The position numbers were made by a program, and so were the translations under genes. The notes under the pieces are model-generated. The model was not told the DNA's origin and ran no database searches. It saw only the letters and a program-made list of their open reading frames with translations. A DNA stretch of 64,000 bases from Treponema pallidum subsp. pallidum str. Nichols (GTDB lineage Bacteria; Spirochaetota; Spirochaetia; Treponematales; Treponemataceae): contig NC_021490.2 of NCBI RefSeq assembly GCF_000410535.2, forward strand, positions 124,001 to 188,000. Reading direction: 5' to 3'. Below are positions 45,223 through 54,279 of the stretch, piece after piece; within the stretch, counting starts at the first letter, position 1; each line of letters opens with the position of its first letter.

Positions 45223-45276
45223 ATGGCTTTTTGTGTATTCTCTCGTTTTTCCTTTCAAAAAGGAGGCATGCTCTGA
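45223..45276 (+). other. Possible 17-codon leader ORF before the chromate-transporter pair
   Basis: ATG 45223 with AGGAG four bases upstream encodes MAFCVFSRFSFQKGGML and stops at 45276. It contains an AAGGAGG (45260-45266) that could load ribosomes for the following gene. This may be chance or a translational-coupling leader. Confidence 0.35.
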
Positions 45277-45845
45277 GTTCACGCCGACCTTCGTGTAGCG
45301 AGCTTGCTCAGTTGTTCTGGGTCTTTTTCAAGATAGGTTTGAGTACTTTTGGTGGTGGAGTTGCGATGCTTCCGCTTTTGAAGCGTTTGCTCTGCGAACA
45401 CAAAAAGTGGGTGGATGAGGAAGAGTTGGTGAATTGTTTTGCCATCGGTCAGTGTACACCTGGCATTATTGCGGTAAACGTCGCTACCTTTTGCGGTGCA
45501 AAGCGTGCACGCTTTTGGGGCGCGCTTTGCACCACGCTGGGGGTAGTGACACCCTCATTTCTTATCATCGTTTTCCTTGCAGTTGGGATTCGTAGTCTCC
45601 ACACCTATGCATGGACCACGCGTGTGCTCAAAGGCATGAACGTCGCGGTATCAGTGCTACTGATGCGGACGCTTTTCGCGCTTAGGAAAAAATCGTTACC
45701 CGATGCAGGTGCCTGGGTTACTGCCATGGGTACGTATGGGATGATGCATGTATTTCATTTTCCCTCCCTCCTTGCCATGTTAAGTGCAGCGCTTGCAGGA
45801 TTGGCAATAAAAACCGTACGTATGTGGTGTGCGTCACGCGTATGA
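45231..45845 (+). CDS. Chromate-transporter family protein, N-half type (short-chain ChrA)
   Basis: About 190-204 residues with membrane helices. The CHR signature FFKIGLSTFGGGVAMLPLL near the N-terminus and CTPGIIAVNVATFCGAKRA are present. Paired half-size CHR proteins form the full transporter; the natural substrate in a host-restricted spirochaete is unclear. The start is ambiguous: TTG 45231, or a CTG at 45273 ideally placed six bases after AAGGAGG, which would give 190 residues, close to the partner's 192. It cannot begin before 45181 because tRNA-Leu lies there. Confidence 0.82.
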   Translation: MCILSFFLSKRRHALSSRRPSCSELAQLFWVFFKIGLSTFGGGVAMLPLLKRLLCEHKKWVDEEELVNCFAIGQCTPGIIAVNVATFCGAKRARFWGALCTTLGVVTPSFLIIVFLAVGIRSLHTYAWTTRVLKGMNVAVSVLLMRTLFALRKKSLPDAGAWVTAMGTYGMMHVFHFPSLLAMLSAALAGLAIKTVRMWCASRV

Positions 45846-46420
45846 ACTTGTGGTCTTTGTGCTTTTTATTCATGTATGTCGGTCTCTGTTCTATTGGAGG
45901 TGGCTTGGTATCCCTCAGCGTCATGCAGCGTGAGCTTTTAATCCGGGGTATGGTGAGTGCCGAGCATTTTTATTCAATGGTTGCTATTTCAGAGTCTACA
46001 CCTGGACCAATTGGAATTAACTTGGCAACCTACGTGGGCTACGAGTATGCAGGTATAGCAGGTGCGCTTGTGTGCACGAGCGCATTGGTGTTTCCTTCGT
46101 TTATCATTATTTTTTTTATGGAGCGTGTTTTGCGCGCCTTTCAACACAGCGTGATACTTACGCGCATGCTGTATGGTCTGCGTGCCGGTGCCTTGGGTAT
46201 GATCGCAGGCGCTGTGGGAACTGTGTTTTCTATAGCAGTATTTCCCTATGCACAGTTTTTTCAGTTTGTAATTGGAAAAAGAAATACACCACCATCGCTC
46301 GATGTGCATACACTCACGCTGTTTTTGGTGTTATGCGCACTGAGCTTTTTCTTCAAAAGGATACACCCAGTTTTCTTGATATTCCTGGGCGCGCTGGGTG
46401 CGTTATGCTTTGGTAATTGA
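45842..46420 (+). CDS. Chromate-transporter family protein, second half
   Basis: About 192 residues with several membrane helices. CHR motif FMYVGLCSIGGGLVSLSVM and SESTPGPIGINLATYVGY mirror those of the upstream half. ATG 45842 overlaps the previous stop (ATGA), so the halves are translationally coupled and likely heterodimerise. Convergent with the next gene, nine bases away. Confidence 0.88.
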   Translation: MNLWSLCFLFMYVGLCSIGGGLVSLSVMQRELLIRGMVSAEHFYSMVAISESTPGPIGINLATYVGYEYAGIAGALVCTSALVFPSFIIIFFMERVLRAFQHSVILTRMLYGLRAGALGMIAGAVGTVFSIAVFPYAQFFQFVIGKRNTPPSLDVHTLTLFLVLCALSFFFKRIHPVFLIFLGALGALCFGN

Positions 46421-46429
46421 ATCAGTACG

Positions 46430-48289
46430 TTACCTTTTCTTTGTAGAAAAGGCTTTGAGAAAGAGCATCTTTTCTGTTTCGTATCCAGCGTTCAAGTCGA
46501 CTTTCCAGTAGAAAAGACACTTGATGCCTTCGGTGTTTGCATACTGGTTCGATGTACTTTCGCACAGAGGCGTGATAGCCACGTCAGGGTTCTCGTTTCC
46601 TTCGATCGTAAAGACAGTCTTCCCCTCAGGATCGGTAAGACGCATCCATGAAATGCAGGGAAAATGATCACGGGTAATTGCTGCAGTGTACTTTTCATTT
46701 TCCGAAAAAACCACAAGCTCGGGTGCAGCGTCATCAGTACCGTGTACGGCAAGATTCATTTCCACTGCAAAAAATGCGGAAAGATTGAGGGGACTTTCGT
46801 TTTTTAAGATGTACTGAACTTGTACGCCTTCAGACTTAAAAAAGTACTGTTTTTTTAATGAAACAGGCTGATTGAATTCTTCAAAGATACCTTCCGCCCT
46901 AAGTGTAAGCTCGTGCTTTATAGGATCGAATCCTATTTCCTGATAAGGGGTATGCGAGAACACCGTGGGCACGGCATGGCCGGGGTTTTCTCGCAGGTGC
47001 ACAACATCTTGCTCAGAGAGCACATAGTCAATAAAAATGCCTCCCGGTTGTCGAGGGACTGCTGCATAGTTTTTATACGATGAAAAAATGTCAAATTCAA
47101 AAATCAGTCCACCTGGTAATTGGACGTACATATTCATCAGCTCCCTTTGAGAGAGAAACTCCCGTACACCATCGAAGTTAAAGTCGAACGTAATGAGAGA
47201 ATTATTAAACACACCAGGAGTGCGTGCCACTTTTTCTGCAGTCAGGAGGTATTTATATGCAGTACGTTGCGCGCTTCCTGCGGATGCGTACCCCCGATCA
47301 GAAGAAATAAAAAAAACTCCCTGTTCTGCTTTCCATAATTCGGACAGTGCATGATGCTTGCGTTGTTTATCTCCTTTAATTTGCATAGCAATATTGTGTA
47401 CGTACATCATCTTTGCGTACAACAACCGCGCGTGTGTGCTGCATATTATTAATTGCTTGGCCGTTTTGTGCAAAAGGACATCGTTTCGCACCATATTCGA
47501 AGCGATGTATCCGAAACAAACAGGAGGCTCTTTGTATATTTCTCCAGTATGCGTTAAACGAAAGGGAGAGTTCGGTTTTTGCACGTATTGAATAAATGTT
47601 TTAAACCAAGTGGATGCATTGTCGTGTGTAAAAAATAATTTTTGGTAGCAGTCGAGCGGAAGCATGAAAATGAGCACAGTACCGGGGGTGTCGCCGTACC
47701 GTGCGACAAGTTGCGCATAGAATGTTTCAGCGGGGGTGTCAATCGTCAGTTCGCGGTACGGTAATGCAACAAGGCATTTGCTGCTGTCCTCAAGTACTGC
47801 AGGTTTAGTAGCGGGCATATCAGAGGCTTCGAAGAGACGGTAATCTAGGAGACAGTATTCCATTCCGGCCTTTACGAGTGAGGGAATGAGCGCGGCGCTC
47901 CATGCAGATGCTTCCAGAAAGCAGCCCCGTGGGCGTTTTATAACGTGTTCTCGCAAGGTAGAAGTGAGTAGCTCAATTTGACTAATTACATCCGCCTGAG
48001 GGAGGAGGGGAAGATACGGCTGGTAAAAACCGCCGCTGAGTAATTCAAGCCGTTTGGAACCAAGCAGATTGTTGATAAGATAAGGATAGGGAGAATTCTT
48101 TTTTTGTATAAATTGAAAAAAAGAACCGGTCATGTGCACCGTCAGTGGGAGTTGTTCGTGCCTGCACAGACCTGAAAAAAATGCCTGGTACTGAGAAGGA
48201 TCGTGCTCTGCGTGCAGGGACTGAACACATGCTTCCGTTAACTTCGCAGCAAATGCGATACGTATTTTGGTATTGTCTCCTTTTTTCAT
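46430..48289 (-). CDS. GH57-like glycoside hydrolase fold protein, probably catalytically degenerate
   Basis: About 619 residues. N-terminal GH57-like (beta/alpha) barrel features include RLELLSGGFYQPYLPLLPQ, matching the family's LLxGGFYEPIL block, and a C-terminal beta-domain of the GH57 amylase/4-alpha-glucanotransferase type. The usual nucleophile block (WLAERVWEP) reads FLEASAWSAAL, and the acid-bearing block (DDGEKFG) seems to read LDCYQKLF, so key acidic residues appear shifted or missing. ATG 48289 overlaps the rnfA stop (ATGA), placing it in the Rnf-like operon, an unexpected partner. Function uncertain. Confidence 0.65.
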   Translation of the reverse strand: MKKGDNTKIRIAFAAKLTEACVQSLHAEHDPSQYQAFFSGLCRHEQLPLTVHMTGSFFQFIQKKNSPYPYLINNLLGSKRLELLSGGFYQPYLPLLPQADVISQIELLTSTLREHVIKRPRGCFLEASAWSAALIPSLVKAGMEYCLLDYRLFEASDMPATKPAVLEDSSKCLVALPYRELTIDTPAETFYAQLVARYGDTPGTVLIFMLPLDCYQKLFFTHDNASTWFKTFIQYVQKPNSPFRLTHTGEIYKEPPVCFGYIASNMVRNDVLLHKTAKQLIICSTHARLLYAKMMYVHNIAMQIKGDKQRKHHALSELWKAEQGVFFISSDRGYASAGSAQRTAYKYLLTAEKVARTPGVFNNSLITFDFNFDGVREFLSQRELMNMYVQLPGGLIFEFDIFSSYKNYAAVPRQPGGIFIDYVLSEQDVVHLRENPGHAVPTVFSHTPYQEIGFDPIKHELTLRAEGIFEEFNQPVSLKKQYFFKSEGVQVQYILKNESPLNLSAFFAVEMNLAVHGTDDAAPELVVFSENEKYTAAITRDHFPCISWMRLTDPEGKTVFTIEGNENPDVAITPLCESTSNQYANTEGIKCLFYWKVDLNAGYETEKMLFLKAFSTKKR

Positions 48290-48864
48290 AATCGGGTTCT
48301 CATCCCCGCCGCGGGTATCGGAAAAAGCCACAGCTCGTCAGTACCGTACAGGCTCAGTGCAATAAAACCCATACTTGCTAAGAGAAGTGCAGCTGTTTTC
48401 TCCACTGCAGTGCCGTTTCCCTGCGTGATGCGCTGATGTATCGCGCGTAAGATGGTGGAGAAACATAAAAAGCCGACACAGCTCACTCCCCACATAACGA
48501 GCGCCTCAAAAAGGTTAAGGGCAGTGTACGTAATGTAAAATACGAGTGCGTATAAAAGACCCCACTCGCTCTGAGCACGGTGTGATGTACACGTGCGCGA
48601 CAGTTTTCCGCTGCATGTACTCAGACAAAAGGCACTTGCGCCCACGCCCAACGGTGTAAGAAAACGCAACGCAAGCGGGTCATATACGTAATGTATACAG
48701 ACCCAGTTACCGGTTATCAATATTCCGCCTAGGAAAAGGAAGCGACATGTATGGAAGAGCGTGCAACGTGGAGAGAGCGCAGCGATGCACAGGCGATCTA
48801 ATCCGATGCCCTCGGCAAAGAAAAGGGCGCATACGAAAAACAGGGGTGGCACCATTGTCACCAT
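48286..48864 (-). CDS. rnfA: RnfA-like membrane protein
   Basis: 192 residues with about six membrane helices. The C-terminal half (VGFLCFSTILRAIHQRI, then LLLASMGFIALSLYG) aligns with the RnfA end as I recall it, and the position after rnfE agrees. Of two conserved RnfA cysteines, one may remain (GLDRLCIAAL); the second (TNC motif) seems to be NLF. It starts within the end of rnfE (7-base overlap). Confidence 0.68.
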   Translation of the reverse strand: MVTMVPPLFFVCALFFAEGIGLDRLCIAALSPRCTLFHTCRFLFLGGILITGNWVCIHYVYDPLALRFLTPLGVGASAFCLSTCSGKLSRTCTSHRAQSEWGLLYALVFYITYTALNLFEALVMWGVSCVGFLCFSTILRAIHQRITQGNGTAVEKTAALLLASMGFIALSLYGTDELWLFPIPAAGMRTRL

Positions 48865-49451
48865 TCACTCCTTAAAGAGGGCGTGTGGTCGTTACCTGCA
48901 CTGCGGAATATCCAAAGAACAATACCACAGCTTATGAGGGTCCCTGCGCCGGTGGCTGCAAAGCGTATTACATTGCTGGGTGGAAAAGAGATGATGCGCA
49001 AGAACCCCGACGGGGCCGGTAGCGAAACGCACCCGAAGGCAACTAATTCACGTACAAGAGAAATTCCCGCAATCATGATGCCGAAGACACCTACGCATTC
49101 GAGCGATTCGGCATCTGCATCGTATGCGGTAAGACAGAGATCGAGTGTGCGCGAAAGCGCGGTAATGAAAAGGTAAGGACACAGCATCATACGCACAAGC
49201 GGGAAAAAGCCTTGGATCAAGTTGTCATACATAATGGTGGCTGAGAGGGTAAGACAGACCTCGAACAAAGGAGCGCTGCGCGTGCGCATAAAAAACTGTG
49301 AGAGAAATCTCGCCAGCAGCGAGGAAAAAAATAGAACCCAAAAGCCAAGTACGAGTAGTAGACCGCAGGCAAAGGTTCCGGTTGCAGGAACAAATAGTCC
49401 TATGCCAAAAATGCACAATACACTCGCGCGCTTAACCGTGTACTTACTCAT
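48858..49451 (-). CDS. rnfE: RnfE-like membrane protein
   Basis: 197 residues with about six membrane helices. SLVRELVAFGCV resembles the RnfE LREI segment; position between rnfG and rnfA is canonical. The conserved GLCP cysteine appears as GLFVP and the TNC cysteine as TAL, so the membrane iron-sulfur ligands look lost. Overlaps rnfG by eight bases. Confidence 0.65.
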   Translation of the reverse strand: MSKYTVKRASVLCIFGIGLFVPATGTFACGLLLVLGFWVLFFSSLLARFLSQFFMRTRSAPLFEVCLTLSATIMYDNLIQGFFPLVRMMLCPYLFITALSRTLDLCLTAYDADAESLECVGVFGIMIAGISLVRELVAFGCVSLPAPSGFLRIISFPPSNVIRFAATGAGTLISCGIVLWIFRSAGNDHTPSLRSEW

Positions 49452-49911
49452 ATGCGACTGTTTGATGGAGGTGTTCTATTTTTCTACACTGAAGCGCGAT
49501 GCGCGCACTCGATATGCCATAAAAGCGTGCATCACGCGGTGTAGGGTGATTACCTATGAGATGGCAAAAGCGTGCACCATCTTTTTTATCGTACAAAAAA
49601 AGGGTAGGAAACGAACCGTACATTCCCCTGAGTGGGAAAAAGTATAGGAATATTTCCTCTCCCGTATTCTTTTTTCCCCGAAGCACCTCAGCCTGCGGTA
49701 TGGGGGAGCTCGGTACCATGCGCAGGGTGCGTGACGTGACCCCAAGTTCTGGGGCTTGCCTTGCAAGGATATCTGCGGCGCAGGTGATGAGCGCCTTTTC
49801 TTTTAAAAAAGAACCAGTGCGCGCGGTGCCCCATAGAATGCAAAAGACTGACAACGCAAATGCGCTCAATCCTGCGTAGGATGAAAGACTCGTGTTAGTG
49901 TTGTACGTCAT
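49444..49911 (-). CDS. rnfG: RnfG-like protein, short and without the flavinylation threonine
   Basis: 155 residues with one N-terminal membrane anchor (AGLSAFALSVFCILWG) and a small extracytoplasmic domain. The typical C-terminal flavin-attachment motif (S/T-G-A-T) is replaced by YGISSARIAL. The start ATG 49911 has GGAGG seven bases upstream and overlaps the rnfD end by 17 bases. Identification leans on gene order; sequence support is weak. Confidence 0.6.
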   Translation of the reverse strand: MTYNTNTSLSSYAGLSAFALSVFCILWGTARTGSFLKEKALITCAADILARQAPELGVTSRTLRMVPSSPIPQAEVLRGKKNTGEEIFLYFFPLRGMYGSFPTLFLYDKKDGARFCHLIGNHPTPRDARFYGISSARIALQCRKIEHLHQTVAYE

Positions 49912-50914
49912 AGCGACGCCTCCGCACATAGTAGTACCAGGATTCTGCGCGTAGAATGAGTGGCTGTACGATGTTGGTGAGTAGTATCGCACTCCACAAG
50001 TGCATGTCGTGTGCACCCCACATATCTGGGGCAGAACTATTCTTTTTTGCAAGAAAAAACGCGCACATAGCACAGAGTCCCCCTGAGATCCAAGCCCCGC
50101 CATTTGTGCGCATTGACGTATCTGGCTCAGGGAGTACAAAGAATGCAGTAAACAGCGCGCCGCTTTTTATGAGGGAAACAAGGGTTGCAGGGTGTGCGTG
50201 TGCGGGTAAAAAAAACAGTGTGCTGTACACCACAAGGAACGCGCACGAACAGATGTAGCGTCGCGCCCGCACTGCGTATACACACAGTGCAGCAAGAAGG
50301 GTAAGTACTGGATAGCGAAACCCAGGCGCTGCAGCCTGAGTGAACACACAGGCGCTCAACGCTCCCTCAGGGAGGGTAAGACCAAGTGGTTGGAACACCT
50401 GCGTATTGCACCACGTACGCACGGCGGCGTCCCACTCGACAAGCGCAGAATAGAAAAGAGGATAAGACATCGCTCCCTGTACAACAGAGACACGCCCAGA
50501 CGTTGGGAGGGAAGTTCCCTCCGTGCACAGACGGAGGAGGACAGGGGCAAGCGCTATGGGGTTGAGCCAATTCCCGATTTTGCCACCGAACAAAACGCGC
50601 GTAAAAAATACGGCACAGAACGCGACACAAAATGTGTTCAAAAAAGAGTTGTGTGCGGGGAGTACTGCACCGATGAGCAGGCCCAGTACGAGAGAGTCGC
50701 TCAGGGGCACATGTGGTGTGCGTAGTGTTTGAACGAGCGCGGCGCTCAGTGCGCCGAGTTCGGTACTGACGATGGAAAAAAGCGCGACCGTGTCGCGCAT
50801 GGCTGCAACGACGAACACGTGCGCAACAAGCAGCGCCAACAGTACACTGTTGTTCTGTCCAGCACTTAAGCCGGTGTAAAGGAAGGGTGCGTGTTTGTAC
50901 TCAGCGGTGCGCAT
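49895..50914 (-). CDS. rnfD: RnfD-like membrane protein
   Basis: 339 residues with about nine membrane helices. IGNWLNPIALAPVLL matches the family's NPAM-type segment. The flavin-attachment segment (usually SGATPL or SQATPL) is replaced by VVQGAMSYPL, with Met where Thr is expected. It overlaps rnfC by 14 bases. In Rnf/Nqr complexes this subunit helps form the ion path. Confidence 0.8.
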   Translation of the reverse strand: MRTAEYKHAPFLYTGLSAGQNNSVLLALLVAHVFVVAAMRDTVALFSIVSTELGALSAALVQTLRTPHVPLSDSLVLGLLIGAVLPAHNSFLNTFCVAFCAVFFTRVLFGGKIGNWLNPIALAPVLLRLCTEGTSLPTSGRVSVVQGAMSYPLFYSALVEWDAAVRTWCNTQVFQPLGLTLPEGALSACVFTQAAAPGFRYPVLTLLAALCVYAVRARRYICSCAFLVVYSTLFFLPAHAHPATLVSLIKSGALFTAFFVLPEPDTSMRTNGGAWISGGLCAMCAFFLAKKNSSAPDMWGAHDMHLWSAILLTNIVQPLILRAESWYYYVRRRRYDVQH

Positions 50915-52385
50915 TGGCAGGTGCCTCGCGGATAGTTTTCCCGACGCTTTGTGTGGAGTGGGGTTCTATTTTGGTGACTGGAGCACGGGAAAGATGCAGT
51001 GCGCGTTCTTGTGCATCGTGCAAAAGTTTTGCAAGAGGAATACGCGCAGTACAGGCGGCAGAACACAGACCGCATTGGTGGCAAATCCGCAGGGATTGGA
51101 GCACTTCTTCAGTAAACTGATTACGGTGTGCGGCACGCGCAATTTTTATTGGGTCAAGATATACTGGGCAAATGCGCGCGCAATCACCACAGTTTTGACA
51201 GGAGGTACAGGACGCAGAGCTTGAAAGCGCTTTACCGGTGACGTGGAGCGATTTGATCCCCTTTGAGAAAGGCAGGTCCAACGACTCTAAAACACTACCC
51301 TTGAGCAGTCCATTGATGATGAGATGCCCGGGGCGTGTGCGAAACCCTCCACACTCCTCGATGAGCGCGCCAAGGGGGGTGCCGATACGCGCGCGGAGTA
51401 CCTGCGGTGATTTTAATCCAGCGCCTGTCAGAGCAATGTAGGAACTGATTTGCGGCTGACTGAGTACCACTGCCTCATACACGTGCACTGCAGTGAGTGC
51501 ATCGATTGTGCAACCTGCACGATAGCGTGGGGCACATAGATTGCTAAAAGGATAATGTCGTCTATACGCGTCGTGCATCTCGTTGAATGGAAAGACAGCG
51601 CGCATCCTTGCAAGACCGGGGGAGCGTTTTGGCAGCGTGTGGAGACACGCGGTATACGTAGCGTCCAGTATCCGTGCAATAATGGCGGTACCGGTAGCAA
51701 CAGGTTCTGGAAACTCCTGCGCAAGGAACGAACTCAAAGGGCAGGTAGCGTCGTCGTCACAAAGGTAGAGCGTAAGTTTCCGTACACCCTTACGCACGTG
51801 CAGGTGGAGGTGCGTGGCGAGCGCATTGCCGCTTTCCCACGCCGCGCGCATGAGACGCAGCGTGTGCGCTTCAGCCCTTCTCTTCTGTCCGTAGTCTTTC
51901 GCGTACGTGTGCTGTGCACCCGCGTGCGTGCCCGTTGCGGTGCTCGTGATCTGGGCGTGCGGATGTAGGCGTGTGGCCACTACTCCTGCATCTGTAACTA
52001 GGCGCAGCAATTCTGAAGCGGTGCTGTGCTGCCACGGGCGATTTGGTTGGACCTTGCCAAGATGTTCGAAGGAACCGCGTGTACGAATCTCGACAGCGCG
52101 CAGGGCACTACCGGCGAGAAAATTAGCACTTACCAAGCGGGTGACGACACCGGGGACGGAGGCATGTGCGTGAGCAGCACCGGCGTGCGCGGCGCGTGCG
52201 ATCAGCTGACCTTCTCGGACCGTATCCCCAACCTTTACCACAGCGACGGCGGCTGGCTCTCCAGCATCAACGGAGAACGGAACGAGCGCGCGCGCAGGCA
52301 AAAAAGCATTCCCCCCAAAGCTGAGGGGGAAAATCTGGTGGGTGAGGGTGAGTTTCCCGCGACTGCTCCGTAGGCGCTCTATCAT
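50901..52385 (-). CDS. rnfC: RnfC-like iron-sulfur subunit
   Basis: About 494 residues. N-terminal lipoyl-like lobe (VKVGDTVREGQLIARA), a long middle domain, and two C-terminal 4Fe-4S motifs, CTSCQNCGDCARICP and CHQCGLCSAAC. The glycine-rich NADH/FMN loop normally found as GLGGAGFPT is not apparent; the equivalent stretch reads AAWESGNALATHLHLHV. First gene of the operon. ATG 52385 follows AGAGGG. Couples a soluble electron carrier to the membrane complex in typical Rnf. Confidence 0.85.
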   Translation of the reverse strand: MIERLRSSRGKLTLTHQIFPLSFGGNAFLPARALVPFSVDAGEPAAVAVVKVGDTVREGQLIARAAHAGAAHAHASVPGVVTRLVSANFLAGSALRAVEIRTRGSFEHLGKVQPNRPWQHSTASELLRLVTDAGVVATRLHPHAQITSTATGTHAGAQHTYAKDYGQKRRAEAHTLRLMRAAWESGNALATHLHLHVRKGVRKLTLYLCDDDATCPLSSFLAQEFPEPVATGTAIIARILDATYTACLHTLPKRSPGLARMRAVFPFNEMHDAYRRHYPFSNLCAPRYRAGCTIDALTAVHVYEAVVLSQPQISSYIALTGAGLKSPQVLRARIGTPLGALIEECGGFRTRPGHLIINGLLKGSVLESLDLPFSKGIKSLHVTGKALSSSASCTSCQNCGDCARICPVYLDPIKIARAAHRNQFTEEVLQSLRICHQCGLCSAACTARIPLAKLLHDAQERALHLSRAPVTKIEPHSTQSVGKTIREAPANAHR

Positions 52386-52520
52386 TGGTGTGCCCTCTGT
52401 ACGGTACAGAAAAGGTCTGCGCCTCCCGACGCGGCAGGGACACACGAGAGAACGCGCACAGCACCGCCTCTTCCTCTGTGTGGAGGGGTCCGCCGCATTG
52501 CATGCACGTCCACCGGAGAC

Positions 52521-53012
52521 TCAAGGGCTCATGGAGCTGTAGAACAAAGCGCTCGTGACGATGCCCACTGCCACGCCAACGACAACTTCCAGCGGTTTAT
52601 GTCCATGAATCTCTCGCACTGGTCTGAAAGAAAAATCAAGTTTCTCCGAAACACGCGCACCGAGGCTATTGAGCGCCTCGGCCTGCAGGCCGCTTGAACG
52701 GCGCACACCGAGCGCGTCGCGCACGACAATGATGGCAGAGAAAAAGGAAAAGATGAACAGATCCGAATGCAACCCGCACTTGAGCGCAAAAGAGAGCGTG
52801 AGCGCCGACACAAGAGCAGAGTGACTCGAAGGCATGCCGCCGGTGCGCCAAACAGCAAAATCAAAAAAGCCGTGCACCGACCGTATAGCCGACCTTCGGC
52901 ATGCGATAGCCACTTTAATCACCTGACTTGCAAGCCAACTACAGGTGGCAGAGAGGAAGACTTCACCACTGAACACCGCATGCAGCTGGCCAAGAAAATA
53001 GCCACCGTCCAT
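52521..53012 (-). CDS. DUF212 / divergent PAP2-like membrane protein
   Basis: 163 residues with several membrane segments. Family motifs GGMPSSHSALVSAL, RDALGVRRSSGLQAEALN and REIHGHKPLEVVVGVAVG are clear. The SSHS and GHKP elements resemble acid-phosphatase (PAP2) signatures, suggesting lipid-phosphate chemistry, but no activity is established for the family. It lies upstream of rnfC on the same strand with a 135-base gap. Confidence 0.88.
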   Translation of the reverse strand: MDGGYFLGQLHAVFSGEVFLSATCSWLASQVIKVAIACRRSAIRSVHGFFDFAVWRTGGMPSSHSALVSALTLSFALKCGLHSDLFIFSFFSAIIVVRDALGVRRSSGLQAEALNSLGARVSEKLDFSFRPVREIHGHKPLEVVVGVAVGIVTSALFYSSMSP

Positions 53013-53173
53013 CGCGGGGCAGTCTCCTATACTCTCTAAACCTTTGTCAAGGGAGCGTTGTGTGCGCTATACTGGGGCGGCTGTACCCGCCATGGGCTGT
53101 GGTGTCGTACTGGGAAAGACGGGGAGGACGTTTGGGAGGAGCAACTGGTATCCGGCACGGGGACGCACCGTGT

Positions 53174-54274
53174 ATGAAAGTAGGTGTTCGTCGCGTGAAA
53201 AGGTGGGTCTCGTCTAACGTTCCCCACACTGTGCATATGGATGTCGTCCCTCCTGTTTCCACCGTGAGACCCCATGGTGGAGCGGCTGTTGAGTGTTTTC
53301 GCTGCACCAAAAACGATGCAGGTAGACGAGTAGATCGTGTTTTGCGAATATTGTTGCCTGCCTGTCCGCGTGTTGGGGTGTATGCCGCGCTGCGCCGCAC
53401 CGCTATCCGGCTCAATGGTCGTCCGGTGCAGCCTGCAAAGCGGGTGCAGGTGGGGGATGTGCTTTCTTTACCTGAATCCCTGTGTAGGGCGCGTGCAGCA
53501 TCCAGTCGTCTTTCGAAGATGCCTGGAACACCGAAGCTGCGCGTGTTGCCTTCGGTGGTATTTAAAACACAAGATTTGCTTTTTTTTCATAAACCCGCAG
53601 GGTTGTGTGTGCACGGTCCGCGCAGCCTGGATGCCTGGGTGAGGGGACAAGGGCGTGCGCACGTTCCCCCTGCTTTGTCATTCCGCCCTGGACCGTTGCA
53701 CCGCTTGGACCGAGGGACAGAGGGACTGATTGCTTTTTCGCGCTCGTTACGCGGTGCCCAGTGGTTTTCTGCCGCGTTGCAGCAGCATACATTGCGCAAG
53801 TTTTATCTTGCGATCACCGCCGCCCCTGCGCGCACCGCTGCTGCGGCGCGCACGCTGGTGCGTCCAGGAGAGGTAACGCATGTGCAAACAGTGTTACATA
53901 GCTGTGATAGCGCGCTGGTGCTCCGCGTGATTGTGCCGGTTACGGGGAAAAAGCATCAGATTCGCCGTTATTGCGCTGCACAGGGATTCCCCCTGGTAGG
54001 AGATCGCACGTACGGTGGCGCGAGTCAGCACGGGAATGCGCGTTACACGCGCTTTTTTTTGCTTGCTTGGTGTGTGCGTTTTCCTTCATCGCGTCTTCAG
54101 GCGCTGCCTGCACAGGTGTGGACAACACCGAGCCCTGCATTCATGCGGGTGTTAACTTCTTTTCCGCCGGACTCCCTCGCGCGCGCGCGTGCGTGCGTGG
54201 ACGCTCTAGACGGTGCGTTAGGTACAGACGCAACCTGCCCGCAGGATACGGCAGTGTGTACACCTGAAGGATAG
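53174..54274 (+). CDS. RluA-family pseudouridine synthase
   Basis: About 366 residues. An S4 RNA-binding domain (GRRVDRVLRILLP, then AIRLNGRPVQPAKRVQVGD) precedes the catalytic domain with the Asp motif LHRLDRGTEGLIAF and the terminal GKKHQIRRYCA and GFPLVGDRTYGG. It isomerises specific uridines of rRNA (RluC/RluD-like) or tRNA. ATG 53174 is preferred; an in-frame ATG at 53060 would add an unrelated 38 residues. Its stop lies five bases before the next gene. Confidence 0.93.
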   Translation: MKVGVRRVKRWVSSNVPHTVHMDVVPPVSTVRPHGGAAVECFRCTKNDAGRRVDRVLRILLPACPRVGVYAALRRTAIRLNGRPVQPAKRVQVGDVLSLPESLCRARAASSRLSKMPGTPKLRVLPSVVFKTQDLLFFHKPAGLCVHGPRSLDAWVRGQGRAHVPPALSFRPGPLHRLDRGTEGLIAFSRSLRGAQWFSAALQQHTLRKFYLAITAAPARTAAAARTLVRPGEVTHVQTVLHSCDSALVLRVIVPVTGKKHQIRRYCAAQGFPLVGDRTYGGASQHGNARYTRFFLLAWCVRFPSSRLQALPAQVWTTPSPAFMRVLTSFPPDSLARARACVDALDGALGTDATCPQDTAVCTPEG

Positions 54275-54279
54275 CCGGT

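Noticed and set aside
45054-45230. Upstream extension of the first chromate-transporter half
   Set aside because: It would run through the tRNA-Leu gene on the other strand.
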